A program made the position numbers and the translations under genes. The notes under the pieces are model-generated. The model was not told where the DNA came from. It saw only the letters and a list, made by a program, of their open reading frames with translations, and did no database searches. Shown here one piece after another: positions 45,639-53,121 of a stretch of 58,812 nucleotides of DNA. This stretch comes from Bacillota bacterium (GTDB lineage: Bacteria > Bacillota > Sulfobacillia > JAJZIM01): NCBI GenBank assembly GCA_021810565.1, contig JAJZIM010000014.1, positions 1 to 58,812 of the forward strand, in the 5' to 3' direction. The stretch's first letter is position 1; each line of letters opens with the position of its first letter.

Positions 45639-45884
45639 TCAGCCCTCCCGCAGGGCTTCCTCGATCTGGCGGCGCACCTCGGAGCCGAAGCCGATGAAGA
45701 TCCGACCACCCAGGTCGATCACCGGCACGGTGCGGGCTCGGGACAGCTCATACATCTCCACGCGGCCCCGGGCGTCGGCGGCCACGTCCACCTCCTCGTA
45801 GGCCAAGCTGCGGCCGGCGAAGAAGGCCTTGGCCGAGCGGCACTGGGCGCACTCGGGGGTGGAGAAGATCCGGATGCGTGGCAT
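45639..45884 (-). CDS. glutaredoxin-like protein
   Basis: An 81-residue thioredoxin-fold protein: RIRIFSTPECAQCRSAKAFFAGR with a CAQC active site, and TVPVIDLGGRIFIGFG with cis-Pro. It resembles NrdH/Grx small reductases fed by thioredoxin reductase. ATG 45884 overlaps the upstream DsrE stop by one base (TGATG). It presumably keeps sulfur carriers or the lipoamide reduced. Confidence 0.9.
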   Translation of the reverse strand: MPRIRIFSTPECAQCRSAKAFFAGRSLAYEEVDVAADARGRVEMYELSRARTVPVIDLGGRIFIGFGSEVRRQIEEALREG

Positions 45885-46327
45885 CAGAAGGTTACCGCCA
45901 CGTCGTGGCGGGCCAGCTCCCGGGCCACCTGGGCCAGGGGAACCGGTTCCACGCCCTCGAAGAGGTCTTCCGGTTCCAGCCCTCGGGCGGCGAGGGCGCT
46001 GCGCACCGCCACCACCCGCCCACCCAGGTCCAGGAAGTCCCGGATGAAGCCCGCGTTGTTGGCGTAGCCGATCCCGACGGGATCCTGCTCCCGCAGGGCG
46101 AAGTACACCCCGTCCTCCAACAGGACCAAGGTGGCGTCCCCCTCCGAGGCCAGCACGGCGTTGCCCACCTGGATGGCGCTGTAGCCGTCGTCGTAGCGGC
46201 CGTAGGTGCCGCGGGCCAGGAGGATCAGCACCGAGAAGCTGGCCGGACCGCGGGGCCGGTTCTTCAGCTTCGAGAGGTCGATGACGCATTCGGGGCATTC
46301 CTCGGCAGTCTGGTTCTCGTCGGCCAT
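45884..46327 (-). CDS. DsrE-fold protein, apparently without the usual reactive Cys
   Basis: A 147-residue protein: SFSVLILLARGTYGRYDDGYSAIQ, then TLVLLEDGVYFALREQDPVG and the C-terminal LARHDVAVTF, a DsrE-fold pattern. The position normally holding the active Cys reads VVAVRSALAARGL. The N-terminal extension has ECPEC, a possible metal or redox site. GGGAGG lies upstream of ATG 46327. It could be a structural partner of the neighbouring DsrE in a TusBCD-like ring. Confidence 0.8.
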   Translation of the reverse strand: MADENQTAEECPECVIDLSKLKNRPRGPASFSVLILLARGTYGRYDDGYSAIQVGNAVLASEGDATLVLLEDGVYFALREQDPVGIGYANNAGFIRDFLDLGGRVVAVRSALAARGLEPEDLFEGVEPVPLAQVARELARHDVAVTF

Positions 46328-46343
46328 CGTCGCTACCTCCCTT

Positions 46344-46694
46344 TCAGCCGGTGAAGGTGAGCACCTGATCGGAGCTCTTCAGCCAGTTGATGAAATCGAA
46401 TAGACCTACCTGGGGAATGCCGGGCAGGGTGTCCTCCGGGGTCACGTCCCGGGATTCGGCGCAACGGGCGCACACCTTCACTTCCACCCCCCGCGCCATG
46501 GCCTCCCGCAGCAGTCGTCCCGCATTCTCGTAAGGCTTGTCGGCCTTCACGTGCGGCGCCCACACGCCGTCGATGTAGCAGTACAGGTTAACGGCGTAGC
46601 CCTTCTCCCGGGCCTTGAGGGCCACCTTCAGAGCCAGGTCGGCGTACTCGGAGACGAAGGGTCCCCGGTTGAGCAGCACGGTCAGCGTTTTCAC
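46344..46694 (-). CDS. DsrE/TusD-like sulfurtransferase
   Basis: A 116-residue DsrE-fold protein: KTLTVLLNRGPFVSEYADLAL, VNLYCYIDGVWAP and GVEVKVCARCAESRDVTPED, the last containing the Cys at the position of the active site of DsrE/TusD. GTG 46694 overlaps the stop of the upstream selenoprotein gene (GTGA). Together they appear to form a persulfide or selenopersulfide relay. Confidence 0.85.
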   Translation of the reverse strand: MKTLTVLLNRGPFVSEYADLALKVALKAREKGYAVNLYCYIDGVWAPHVKADKPYENAGRLLREAMARGVEVKVCARCAESRDVTPEDTLPGIPQVGLFDFINWLKSSDQVLTFTG

Positions 46695-47284
46695 AGCACC
46701 ATCACCTTGTCCCACTCCTCCATCACTCGGTCCACCAAGACGTCCAGGGCTTCCTCCACGGCCACGGCCCCCGGCACCAGGCGCTCGGGGGACAGCCCGC
46801 CGGCGCGCAGGTGCGGGGCGCTCACCAGAACCTCGCCGCCGCGGCGCAGCACCGTCTCCAGCTGCTCCGCCGTGGGCCCGTGCTGGTTCCGGCAGGCGGC
46901 CAGCACGCCGTCGCTGAGGCAGAAGATGCAGGCCTGGTCCCCCCAGGCCAGGGCCTCGGCCGCGGTGCCCAAAGCGCTGGCCGCCTCGCCGCCCGGCGGC
47001 TTGGTGAGGATGATGCCCAGGCGGGAAGGCTTGGCCTGATTGATGAGCTCCAGGATCTCCTCGCGCTCCAATTGGCCGTAGGCCGACAACTTGCGGTTGA
47101 CCACCAGGGCCGGAGCGGAACGAACCCCCAGGGACGCCGCCTCGGGCGAGGCCACCGGCAGAAAGCGCACCTCCACCTGCTCGTCGGCCAAGTGGTCCCT
47201 CACAACGTCCACGACGTTTTGCGTGAGGGTGAGTCAGCGCTTTCCGCAGGGCGTGTTGCGGATCACGTCCAGCTGCAGCTTCAT
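46691..47284 (-). CDS. thioredoxin-fold/DsrE fusion selenoprotein (CGKRU, Sec17)
   Basis: Reading the in-frame TGA at 47236-47234 as Sec gives a 197-residue protein from ATG 47284 (AAGGGGG upstream): MKLQLDVIRNTPCGKR-U-LTLTQNVVDVV. Residues 1-75 form a thioredoxin-like fold with Cys13 and Sec17 after the first strand and cis-Pro in SAPALVVNRK. Residues 82-197 are a DsrE-fold domain (ACIFCLSDGVLAACR). The CxxxU spacing is unusual. A very strong hairpin follows the UGA. Without recoding the gene would start at 47212 and lose the redox site. First gene of the seven-gene minus operon. Not a family I can name. Confidence 0.78.
47197..47233 (-). promoter_or_regulatory. SECIS-like hairpin in the thioredoxin-DsrE gene
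   Basis: Four bases after the UGA begins CCCUCAC (47229-47223), which pairs perfectly with GUGAGGG (47203-47197); inside, after a 4-base bulge GCAA, AACGUC-GUG-GACGUU forms a second perfect stem. The bulge, short apical loop and distance from UGA match bacterial SECIS elements well. Confidence 0.75.
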
Positions 47285-47311
47285 CCGGAAACCCCCTTCG
47301 TCGAAAGGCTA

Positions 47312-47341
47312 TTTACAGCCTAGCACAGGCCAAGGTATAAT
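47312..47341 (+). promoter_or_regulatory. promoter of the LysR-type gene
   Basis: TTTACA (47312-47317), 18-base spacer, TATAAT (47336-47341) in the 118-base interval between the divergent operons. Operators for the LysR protein would be expected here. Confidence 0.6.
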
Positions 47342-47402
47342 TCCAGTAGAAATAAAGCGAAAGATGCATACCCATCAGGTTATGATTAGAGGGGGACGGC
47401 AG

Positions 47403-48305
47403 ATGAACCTGCTGCGCCTGCAGGTGTTCCAGGCCGTGGCCCAGCACCTCAGCTATTCCCGGGCCGCCCAGGAGCTGTTCGTCAGCCAGCCTGCGGTCTC
47501 CAAGCAGGTTCGCGAGCTCGAGCGGGAGCTGGGGGTGCACCTGTTCGCCCGGGCGGGCCGCGGCATCCGCCTCACGGAGGCGGGGCGGGTGATCTTCGCC
47601 TACGCCCGGCAGGTCCAGGTCCTGACGGAGGAGGCCCGTTGCGCCCTGCGGGACCTGGAGCAGCTGGAACGGGGGTGCCTGCGGGTGGCGGCCACCCCGG
47701 GGCTGGCCCCCTACTACCTCCTGCCGGCCCTGGCCCGCTTCGCCCGACGCCACCCGGCCCTGGAGCTGGAGGTGCAGGTGGCGGATGCCGGGCGGATCCG
47801 GGGCCTCCTGGAGGAAGGGGAGGCGGACCTGGCCTTGGTCGGGGAGCTGCCCTCGACGCCGGCCCTGGGGGTGCTGCCCCTGGGCGAGGAGCGGCTGGTG
47901 GTGGTGGCCGCGCCGACGCATCCGTTGGCCACCGGCAGGGAGGATCTGGCTGCGGCGGACTGGCTGTGGCGGGAAGAGGGATCGGCCACCCGGCGGTTGG
48001 GCGAGGAGATCTTGACCTCGTTGGGGGTGGCTCCCCGGCGTGGCATCACCCTTCCGGGGCCGGAGTTGGTGAAGCGGGCCGCCGCGGCGGGGCTGGGCAT
48101 CGCCTTGGTGGGGGAGGGCTGCGTGGCGGCGGAGTCGGCGCGGGGCGAGCTGGCCCTTGTGCGGACCCTGGGGCGGCGGCCCCTGTCCTTGCTGTCCCGC
48201 AAGGGTGCCCGGGTGCCGGCGGCCGCCTTGGCCTTCACCGCCCTGCTGGAGAAGCACGGCCCGGGGGAGGAGCCCGATGCAAGCGCAGCGCCGCATGCTC
48301 GATAA
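47403..48305 (+). CDS. LysR-type transcriptional regulator
   Basis: A 300-residue regulator. The N-terminal winged HTH reads NLLRLQVFQAVAQHLSYSRA and AQELFVSQPAVSKQVREL; the C-terminal effector domain begins LRVAATPGLAPYYLLPALARF. LysR proteins usually activate divergent neighbours on binding a small ligand; here the targets would be the two sulfur-relay operons, and the ligand may be a sulfur metabolite (inference). ATG 47403 follows AGAGGGGGA. Confidence 0.93.
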   Translation: MNLLRLQVFQAVAQHLSYSRAAQELFVSQPAVSKQVRELERELGVHLFARAGRGIRLTEAGRVIFAYARQVQVLTEEARCALRDLEQLERGCLRVAATPGLAPYYLLPALARFARRHPALELEVQVADAGRIRGLLEEGEADLALVGELPSTPALGVLPLGEERLVVVAAPTHPLATGREDLAAADWLWREEGSATRRLGEEILTSLGVAPRRGITLPGPELVKRAAAAGLGIALVGEGCVAAESARGELALVRTLGRRPLSLLSRKGARVPAAALAFTALLEKHGPGEEPDASAAPHAR

Positions 48306-48322
48306 GGAGGGTGAGGGGGGTG

Positions 48323-48673
48323 ATGGACACGAGACCGGGGACCATCGGCATCCTGCTCACGGCCTCTCCGGCCCATGCGGCTTCCCGCGCCGCCCTGGCC
48401 CTGGCGGAGGCGGCCCTGGAGGCGGGCCATGCCGTGGAGCTGTTCCTGATGGAGGACGGATTGTACCATGCCCTGCCCACCGGTTACCGGGACGATCCGG
48501 CGGCGCGGCTGGAGCGGCTGGCGGCGCGCGGGATGAGGGTGGCGGCCTGCACCTTCAACGCCACGGTGCGGGGGTTGGGCCGGGGTCGGGCCGCGCCGGT
48601 GGTGGAGCTGGCGGGGCAGGAGGAGTTGGCTCGCCTGGTGGAGAATTGCGATCGGTTCCTGAGCTTCGGCTAG
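48323..48673 (+). CDS. DsrE/TusD-like protein
   Basis: A 116-residue DsrE-fold protein: TIGILLTASPAHAASRAALAL, AVELFLMEDGLYHAL and MRVAACTFNATVRGLG, with the conserved Cys at the TusD/DsrE active position. It is the first of a DsrE-DsrF-DsrH-like trio on the plus strand, starting 17 bases after lysR with GGAGGGTGAGG upstream. Confidence 0.87.
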   Translation: MDTRPGTIGILLTASPAHAASRAALALAEAALEAGHAVELFLMEDGLYHALPTGYRDDPAARLERLAARGMRVAACTFNATVRGLGRGRAAPVVELAGQEELARLVENCDRFLSFG

Positions 48674-48686
48674 GGGGTGACGGAGG

Positions 48687-49022
48687 ATGCGGGAAGTGGT
48701 GGTGGTGCTGCGGGGCCGGCCGCTGGAGCGCGGCTACGGGGCCGAGGCCTGCCGGGTGGCCGTGGGGCTGACCCAGGCCGCCAATCGGCCCACCTTGCTA
48801 TGCCTGGAGGACGGGGTGGAGGCGGTGGGACCGCTGGGCCTCGAGGAGGAGTTGGCGCGGCACCTGTCCCGCTTCGCCCGGCAGGGCGTGGGCTTGGCGG
48901 CGGACGCGGCGGCCCTGGCCGAGCGGAAGCTGACGGCCCAGGTGCCGGACGTCAGGGTGCTGGAGCATGCCGCGTGCCTGGAGCTCTTGGCCCGGGCGGA
49001 CCGGGTGGTGGTCTTCCGGTGA
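48687..49022 (+). CDS. DsrF/TusC-like protein
   Basis: A 111-residue DsrE-fold protein lacking a Cys at the reactive position, as is usual for TusC/DsrF: EVVVVLRGRPLERGYGAEACR, PTLLCLEDGVEAVG and ARADRVVVFR. It follows the DsrE-like gene by 13 bases. A hetero-hexameric ring with its neighbours is the expected structure. Confidence 0.8.
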   Translation: MREVVVVLRGRPLERGYGAEACRVAVGLTQAANRPTLLCLEDGVEAVGPLGLEEELARHLSRFARQGVGLAADAAALAERKLTAQVPDVRVLEHAACLELLARADRVVVFR

Positions 49023-49264
49023 GGCCGGCGATCCTGCACCTTTGGACGCGTCCGGATGATCCGTTGGCCCGGGAGCTTTTGGCGCCGGGGGACTGCGTGC
49101 TGCTGCTGGGGGAGGCGGTGGCGGCCGCGGGTCCCTTCCCGGGAGAGGTTTTCGCCGCCGCCGCCGACGTGCGGGAGCGGGGACTGCAAGTCCCCTGGAC
49201 CCTGGCGGAGTATCGGCAGCTGCCAGAGCTGCTCTTTCGCTGGGAGCGGGTGCTGTGCTGGTGA
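49019..49264 (+). CDS. DsrH/TusB-like protein
   Basis: An 81-residue protein, AILHLWTRPDDPLARELLAPG, DCVLLLGEAVAAAG and ends FRWERVLCW, the size and pattern of TusB/DsrH. GTG 49019 overlaps the DsrF-like stop (GTGA). It completes a TusBCD-like set. Confidence 0.75.
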   Translation: MRPAILHLWTRPDDPLARELLAPGDCVLLLGEAVAAAGPFPGEVFAAAADVRERGLQVPWTLAEYRQLPELLFRWERVLCW

Positions 49265-49278
49265 AGGAGGTGAGAAGG

Positions 49279-49527
49279 ATGAAGCTGTCGGAAAATGCGC
49301 CGGACCGCAGCTTGGACATTCGCGGGGTGGTGTGCCCATATACCCTGATCGACACCCGCGAGGCCTTGCAGGAGATGGATAAGGGGCAGCTGCTGGAGGT
49401 CTGGACCGACTGGGAACCCGCGGTGCTCGAGACGCTGCCCAACTACTGCCGCACCCAGGGATATCCCTGCCAGGTGGTGGACCTGGAAGACGGCACCTGG
49501 CGGGTGCTGATCCGGAAAGGGGATTGA
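49279..49527 (+). CDS. TusA-family sulfur carrier with CPYT motif
   Basis: An 82-residue TusA-fold protein: SLDIRGVVCPYTLIDTREAL, QLLEVWTDWEPAVLETLPNYC and a C-terminal strand. The first Cys is the persulfide carrier; CPYT replaces CPxP. GGAGGTGAGAAGG precedes ATG 49279. It likely exchanges sulfur with the DsrEFH-like complex upstream and with the lipoate protein of the divergent operon. Confidence 0.88.
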   Translation: MKLSENAPDRSLDIRGVVCPYTLIDTREALQEMDKGQLLEVWTDWEPAVLETLPNYCRTQGYPCQVVDLEDGTWRVLIRKGD

Positions 49528-49529
49528 GG

Positions 49530-50945
49530 ATGGCCTTGCCGGAGCTGTACTGCGACGATCCCTTCGAGCGCGGCTTCTACGACCGGGATCTGGCGCCGGT
49601 GCCGGAGGCCTTGGTGCGCCGGCTTTTCCGCACCGTGCCGGATTTGGTGGCCAGACCGCAGGACGGGGAGGGGGTGGCCCGGGTGTTGGAGCGGGCCCGC
49701 CGGGAGGGGCGGGGCGTCACGCCACGGGCGGCGGGCACCAGTGCCTACGGCAACGCCGTGCCCGCCCGGGGGGGCATCCTCCTGGACCTGAACGGTCTCA
49801 GAGGTAGGGCCGAGCTCTTGCCGGAGGCGGGTGCCGTGGCGGTGGACGCGGCCACCCGTTGGGGCGAGTTGGAGCGCTGGCTGCGCCGGCGCGGCTGGGC
49901 GCTGCTGTCCTACCCCACCAGTGCTCCCGGCTCCACCGTGGGGGGCTGGTTCAACCAGCAGGGCTTCGGGGTGGGCAGCCTGCGCCACGGCCGGATGCAC
50001 GAGCAGGTGCTGGCGGCGCGGATCGTGCTGAGCGACGCCCGGGTGAGGGAGCTTGGGCCCGACACGGATCCGCCCCTGGGGTGGTTCGCCGGCAGCGAGG
50101 GGACCCTGGGGGTGGTGACGCGCCTCACCCTGCGGGTGCGGCCGGCGCCGGAGCGGGAGGCCCACCACCTGGTGGCCCTGCCCGACGCGGCGGCCCTGGA
50201 GGACCTGTCCCGGACCCTGGCCGGTTGGGATCCGCCCCCTTTCAGCCTCCATTTTGCCGACGGGGAGTTCCACCGCCTTCTGGAGGAGGCGGGGCATCCC
50301 GCGGCCCAGGGACTCACCCTGCGGGTGGACCTGGACGGATCGGCCGAGTACCTGGAGGACGCCCGAGCGCGGCTGGCATCCGCCGCGGGCTTGCGGGGCG
50401 GGCGGGTCCTGGGCGGTCCCGCGGCCCTGGAGGATTGGCTGGAGCGCTGCTTCGAGGTGCGGGTGAAGCGCGCCGGCCCGGTGCTGGTGGGAGCGGAGGT
50501 GTGGCTGCCCCTGGCCTCCCTGGGACGCTTCCTGGAGGCGGCGCAGGCGGTGGGACGGCGCCGGCGCCGCCGGGTCTTCACCTACGGCACCGTGGCCAGC
50601 CGGGACCACTGTCTGGTCAACGCCTTCTTTCCGGTGGACGCCGTGGGCTGGCGGGAGCTGCCGTCCCTGGGCCTGGTGGAGGAGCTGCAGTCCTGGGGCC
50701 TGCGCCTGGGAGGTCACCCCTACGGCGGGGTGGGCCTTTGGAACGCCCCCTACCGGACGGCCATCCTCTCCGCCCAGGAGCGCGCCGAGCTTTCGCGACG
50801 CAAGGCGCGGTTGGACCCTGGCGGACTGCTCAACCCCGGCAAGCTGTACGCTCCGGCGCATCTTTTGCTGCGCCCCGGGCTGTTCCGGCCGGGCCTGCGG
50901 GCCTTGGGGTCCGTGCGGATATCTGGTCGCCGAGATGGGTCTTAG
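49530..50945 (+). CDS. GlcD-like FAD-binding oxidoreductase
   Basis: A 471-residue flavoprotein of the VAO/PCMH class: RGVTPRAAGTSAYGNAVPARGG and SAPGSTVGGWFNQQG for FAD_binding_4, and a C-terminal oxidase domain ending RLDPGGLLNPGKLYAP. It resembles glycolate/D-lactate dehydrogenase GlcD, whose electrons pass to a GlcF-type Fe-S protein like the one in the divergent operon. The substrate is unknown; context suggests lipoate-bound sulfur or a hydroxyacid. ATG 49530 is used, with TTG 49524 (TTGA overlap) as alternative. Confidence 0.88.
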   Translation: MALPELYCDDPFERGFYDRDLAPVPEALVRRLFRTVPDLVARPQDGEGVARVLERARREGRGVTPRAAGTSAYGNAVPARGGILLDLNGLRGRAELLPEAGAVAVDAATRWGELERWLRRRGWALLSYPTSAPGSTVGGWFNQQGFGVGSLRHGRMHEQVLAARIVLSDARVRELGPDTDPPLGWFAGSEGTLGVVTRLTLRVRPAPEREAHHLVALPDAAALEDLSRTLAGWDPPPFSLHFADGEFHRLLEEAGHPAAQGLTLRVDLDGSAEYLEDARARLASAAGLRGGRVLGGPAALEDWLERCFEVRVKRAGPVLVGAEVWLPLASLGRFLEAAQAVGRRRRRRVFTYGTVASRDHCLVNAFFPVDAVGWRELPSLGLVEELQSWGLRLGGHPYGGVGLWNAPYRTAILSAQERAELSRRKARLDPGGLLNPGKLYAPAHLLLRPGLFRPGLRALGSVRISGRRDGS

Positions 50946-53121
50946 GGGTCGGGTACTGCTCCTCTTGGGGGCGGTGTTGGCCTTGACCATCGCCGCCGGC
51001 GTGCTGCTGATCATGGCCGAGGTCCGCGCGGACCAGCGGCACCAGTACCGGCTGCAGGGGGCCCACGTGCTGTCCATGTTGGACGAGGCCGCCGCCGACC
51101 TGCAGGTGGGGAAAGACAGGGCGGCGGCCGCTCGCGCGGCCTTCGCCCGGGCGGCCTTTCCCGACGTGCGCCGGGTTTCGGTGCGCCTGCCCTCGGGCCA
51201 GGAGGTCGCCGCGGGGCCGCCGGTGCGGCCGGGCTGGCTGGCGGTGCGGGGAGCGCTTCCCGGCGGCGGGCGCGGCGCGGTGTACCTATCCCGTAATCGG
51301 GAGGACGCCCTGCTGCGCGCGGATGCCGAGCGCTGGGCGGCATGGGGGCTGGGCGGGCTGGTCCTGGCCACCGGTGCCGCCTACTGGGCCCTGGACCGGC
51401 TGCTCCTGCGGCGGCTCCATGGGCTGCGCCGGGCGGTGCAGCGCATGGCGGCGGGGGAGCTGGGGGCGGCCCTGGCACCTTCCGGCACCGACGAGCTGGC
51501 CCAGGTGGAGGAGGACGTGGAGCGGCTGCGGCGCACCTTGGGGGAGCGGCTGGCGGAGCTTTCCCAGCGGGAGGAGGACTTTCGCACCGCGGTGGCCTCC
51601 CTGGCGGAGGCGGCGGCGGGCCGCCTGCCCCTGCGCCAGCGTTGCGCCCACATCCTGGAGGCCACGATCCGGGCCACTCGCGCTCAGACGGGCGCCTTCT
51701 ACCTGGCGGGCCAGCCGGGGGAGCCACTGGAGGCGGCGGCGGTGCGGGGGGTGCCGGCCCGGGCCTTCAATCCGGCGGTGCTGCGCCGGGAGGGCCGCAG
51801 CCACGATCCGGTCTTCTGGCGGACGGGAGGCGAAGACGAGTTCGGCCTGGGGATCCTGCTCTTCGCCGGCAGCCGCGAGTTGGCGGCCCTCTTGGTGGCC
51901 CGCCGGGCGGCTCCCTTCGGGTCTGCCGAGGGAGAGGTGTTGCGGGTGCTGGCCGATCAGGCCGCCGTGGCCCTGGAGAGCGCCCGGCTCGAGGCGACTA
52001 TGGAGGAGCACCTGCGGGAGGATCCGGCCACCGGTCTGCCGAACTACCGGGAGATGGAGGAGTTCCTGCGCCAGCGGATCGACCGCGGTGAGGGGCTGGC
52101 CCTGGTGCTCTTGGACATCGATCACTTCCGCCGGCTCAACGCGCGCCTCGGACGGCCCACCGGGGACGCCGTTCTGCGTCGGCTGGCCCGCCGGGTGCGA
52201 CTGGCGGCAGGGCCTGCGGATCTGGTGGCCCGGGTGGGAGGGGACGATTTGGCGGTGGTGCTGCCGGGAGCCGGCGAAGCGCCGGCCTGCCTGGCCGCCG
52301 AGCGGCTGCGCTCGGCGGTGGAGGAGATGGCCTGGGGGGAGCTGTTGGAGCCGGAGGAGAGGATCACCGTCTCCGCGGGCATGGCCTTCTTCCCCGCCTC
52401 GGCGGACAGCTACTCCCGCCTGGTGCAGGCGGCGGAAGACGCCCTCTTCGCTTCCAAGCTGCTCGGGGGCAACTGCGTATCGAGCTACCAGCCGGCCTAC
52501 GCCGCCCTGAAGGAGTTGGACCCCGCCCAGGTGCAGCAGCAGCTGCGGGGCGGCGATCCGCAGACGGTGCGGGTGCTGGCCGCGGCGGTGGACCTGCGCG
52601 ACGCGTACACGGCTCGCCACGGCGCGGTCATGGCCGCTCTGGCCGCCGCGGTGGGCCGGCGCCTGGGCCTGTCGGCCGCGGAGCAGTCTTCCCTGCGCAC
52701 CGCCTGCCTTTTGCACGACGTGGGCAAGATCGGCGTCCCCGATCACATCCTGGGCAAGCGCGGGCCGCTCACCGCGGCGGAGCGGCGGGTGATGAACGGC
52801 CACGCCCAGATGGGGGCGGAGTTGATCGGGAACCTTTCCGCCCTGGCGGCCGCGCGCCTGGGCGTGCTGCACCATCACGAGCGTTGGGACGGCCAAGGCT
52901 ATCCCGAAGGCCTGGCCGGCGAGGCGATACCGCTCTTGGCGCGGGTGGTGGCGGTGATCGACGCCTATGAAGCCATGACCTCGGATCGCCCCTACCGCTC
53001 GGCCATGGACCCGGCGGCGGCGGTGGCGGAGGTGGAGGTCCATGCCGGCACGCAGTTCGACCCGCGGGTGGTGCGGGCCCTTTTGGAGGAGCTGGCGGCG
53101 CGGGAGGCCCGGACCGGATGA
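50935..53121 (+). CDS. membrane GAF-GGDEF-HD-GYP signalling protein
   Basis: A 728-residue c-di-GMP protein. Transmembrane helices near residues 8-28 and 138-158 flank an extracytoplasmic domain; then HAMP (160-212), GAF (about 225-365), GGDEF (375-525) and HD-GYP (540-725). The cyclase signature reads GGDDL, so synthesis may be weak or lost. The phosphodiesterase keeps LLHDVGKIGVPDHI and HHERWDGQGYPEGL. ATG 50935 overlaps the GlcD-like gene by 11 bases and the next gene overlaps its stop, so it is cotranscribed with the sulfur operon and may sense its state. Confidence 0.9.
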   Translation: MGLRGRVLLLLGAVLALTIAAGVLLIMAEVRADQRHQYRLQGAHVLSMLDEAAADLQVGKDRAAAARAAFARAAFPDVRRVSVRLPSGQEVAAGPPVRPGWLAVRGALPGGGRGAVYLSRNREDALLRADAERWAAWGLGGLVLATGAAYWALDRLLLRRLHGLRRAVQRMAAGELGAALAPSGTDELAQVEEDVERLRRTLGERLAELSQREEDFRTAVASLAEAAAGRLPLRQRCAHILEATIRATRAQTGAFYLAGQPGEPLEAAAVRGVPARAFNPAVLRREGRSHDPVFWRTGGEDEFGLGILLFAGSRELAALLVARRAAPFGSAEGEVLRVLADQAAVALESARLEATMEEHLREDPATGLPNYREMEEFLRQRIDRGEGLALVLLDIDHFRRLNARLGRPTGDAVLRRLARRVRLAAGPADLVARVGGDDLAVVLPGAGEAPACLAAERLRSAVEEMAWGELLEPEERITVSAGMAFFPASADSYSRLVQAAEDALFASKLLGGNCVSSYQPAYAALKELDPAQVQQQLRGGDPQTVRVLAAAVDLRDAYTARHGAVMAALAAAVGRRLGLSAAEQSSLRTACLLHDVGKIGVPDHILGKRGPLTAAERRVMNGHAQMGAELIGNLSALAAARLGVLHHHERWDGQGYPEGLAGEAIPLLARVVAVIDAYEAMTSDRPYRSAMDPAAAVAEVEVHAGTQFDPRVVRALLEELAAREARTG

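Noticed and set aside
46691-47284. Interruption of the thioredoxin-DsrE gene as a pseudogene nonsense mutation
   Set aside because: Only one TGA, placed four residues after the redox Cys, followed by a SECIS-like hairpin, in a genome with a Sec-type SelD and a second UGA-containing gene; the rest of the frame is intact.
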